Below, one piece after another: positions 14,581-14,584 of a stretch of 14,584 bases of DNA. This DNA comes from JBFYKJ01 sp041306005 (GTDB lineage: Archaea > Altiarchaeota > Altiarchaeia > JAFGQM01). Position 1 is the stretch's first letter; each line of letters opens with the position of its first letter. The notes below the pieces were generated by a model. That model was not told the origin of the DNA. It searched no databases and saw only the letters and a program-made list of their open reading frames with translations. The position numbers and the translations under genes were made by a program. The stretch is taken from contig JBFYKJ010000108.1 in the NCBI GenBank assembly GCA_041306005.1, positions 1 to 14,584 on the forward strand, in the 5' to 3' direction.

Positions 14581-14584
14581 GGCC

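Overview
The window looks archaeal, most likely from a DPANN-type lineage, though no marker gene fixes the phylum. The clues are TATA-like boxes about 23-27 nt before several start codons with no room for a Shine-Dalgarno site (leaderless starts), an AbrB/PIN pair, an AmmeMemoRadiSam-type radical SAM enzyme, a DUF475 membrane protein, and large Cys-rich or DUF11-repeat surface proteins. Coding DNA is GC-rich. The AT-rich stretches are promoters and one intergenic region near 11850-11980. No rRNA, complete tRNA or CRISPR array was seen.

Layout. (1) 1-4733, minus: the N-terminal 1577 residues of a giant secreted protein, with a signal segment, a Ser/Asn/Gly/Lys linker built from DNA tandem repeats, a NosD-like beta-helix and at least eight DUF11-type repeats. 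It runs off the left edge. Three copies of a GTAAG-N5-CTTAC-type palindrome lie just upstream of its TATA box. (2) 4909-5913, minus: a radical SAM enzyme of the AmmeMemoRadiSam family. (3) 6013-7734, minus: a membrane-anchored protein with ten six-cysteine repeats, ending at a hairpin plus T-tract terminator. (4) 7807-8493, minus: a DUF998 membrane protein, divergent from (5) an msrA / isoprenylcysteine-methyltransferase-like pair (8603-9747, plus). (6) 9837-10781, plus: a DUF475/TerC-like membrane protein. (7) 10860-11524, plus: an AbrB antitoxin and PIN toxin sharing ATGA.

(8) 11525-13052 is the unusual part. A small RNase H-fold ORF (DUF3800-like, minus) sits between two diverged direct repeats of about 285-305 bp. 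Each repeat has a long imperfect palindrome, an AT-rich TATA-like box and a 111-113 bp module. The module is closed by GTTACACTACA/TGTAGTGTAA arms and has two internal stems, one with a compensatory base-pair change between copies. A fifth copy of the arm lies in the promoter of the DUF3800-like ORF. (9) 13053-14549, minus: a LAGLIDADG-fold protein with two helix-turn-helix segments, whose usual catalytic acids both appear to be missing. One module abuts its stop codon, and the other lies downstream of the DUF3800-like ORF. The two genes and two modules therefore form a cassette-like island, the best candidate here for an undescribed mobile or RNA-associated system.

The left part of the window is ordinary core and envelope gene content. 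The right part (10.8-14.58 kb) is accessory: a toxin-antitoxin pair, a repeat island and a homing-endonuclease relative.
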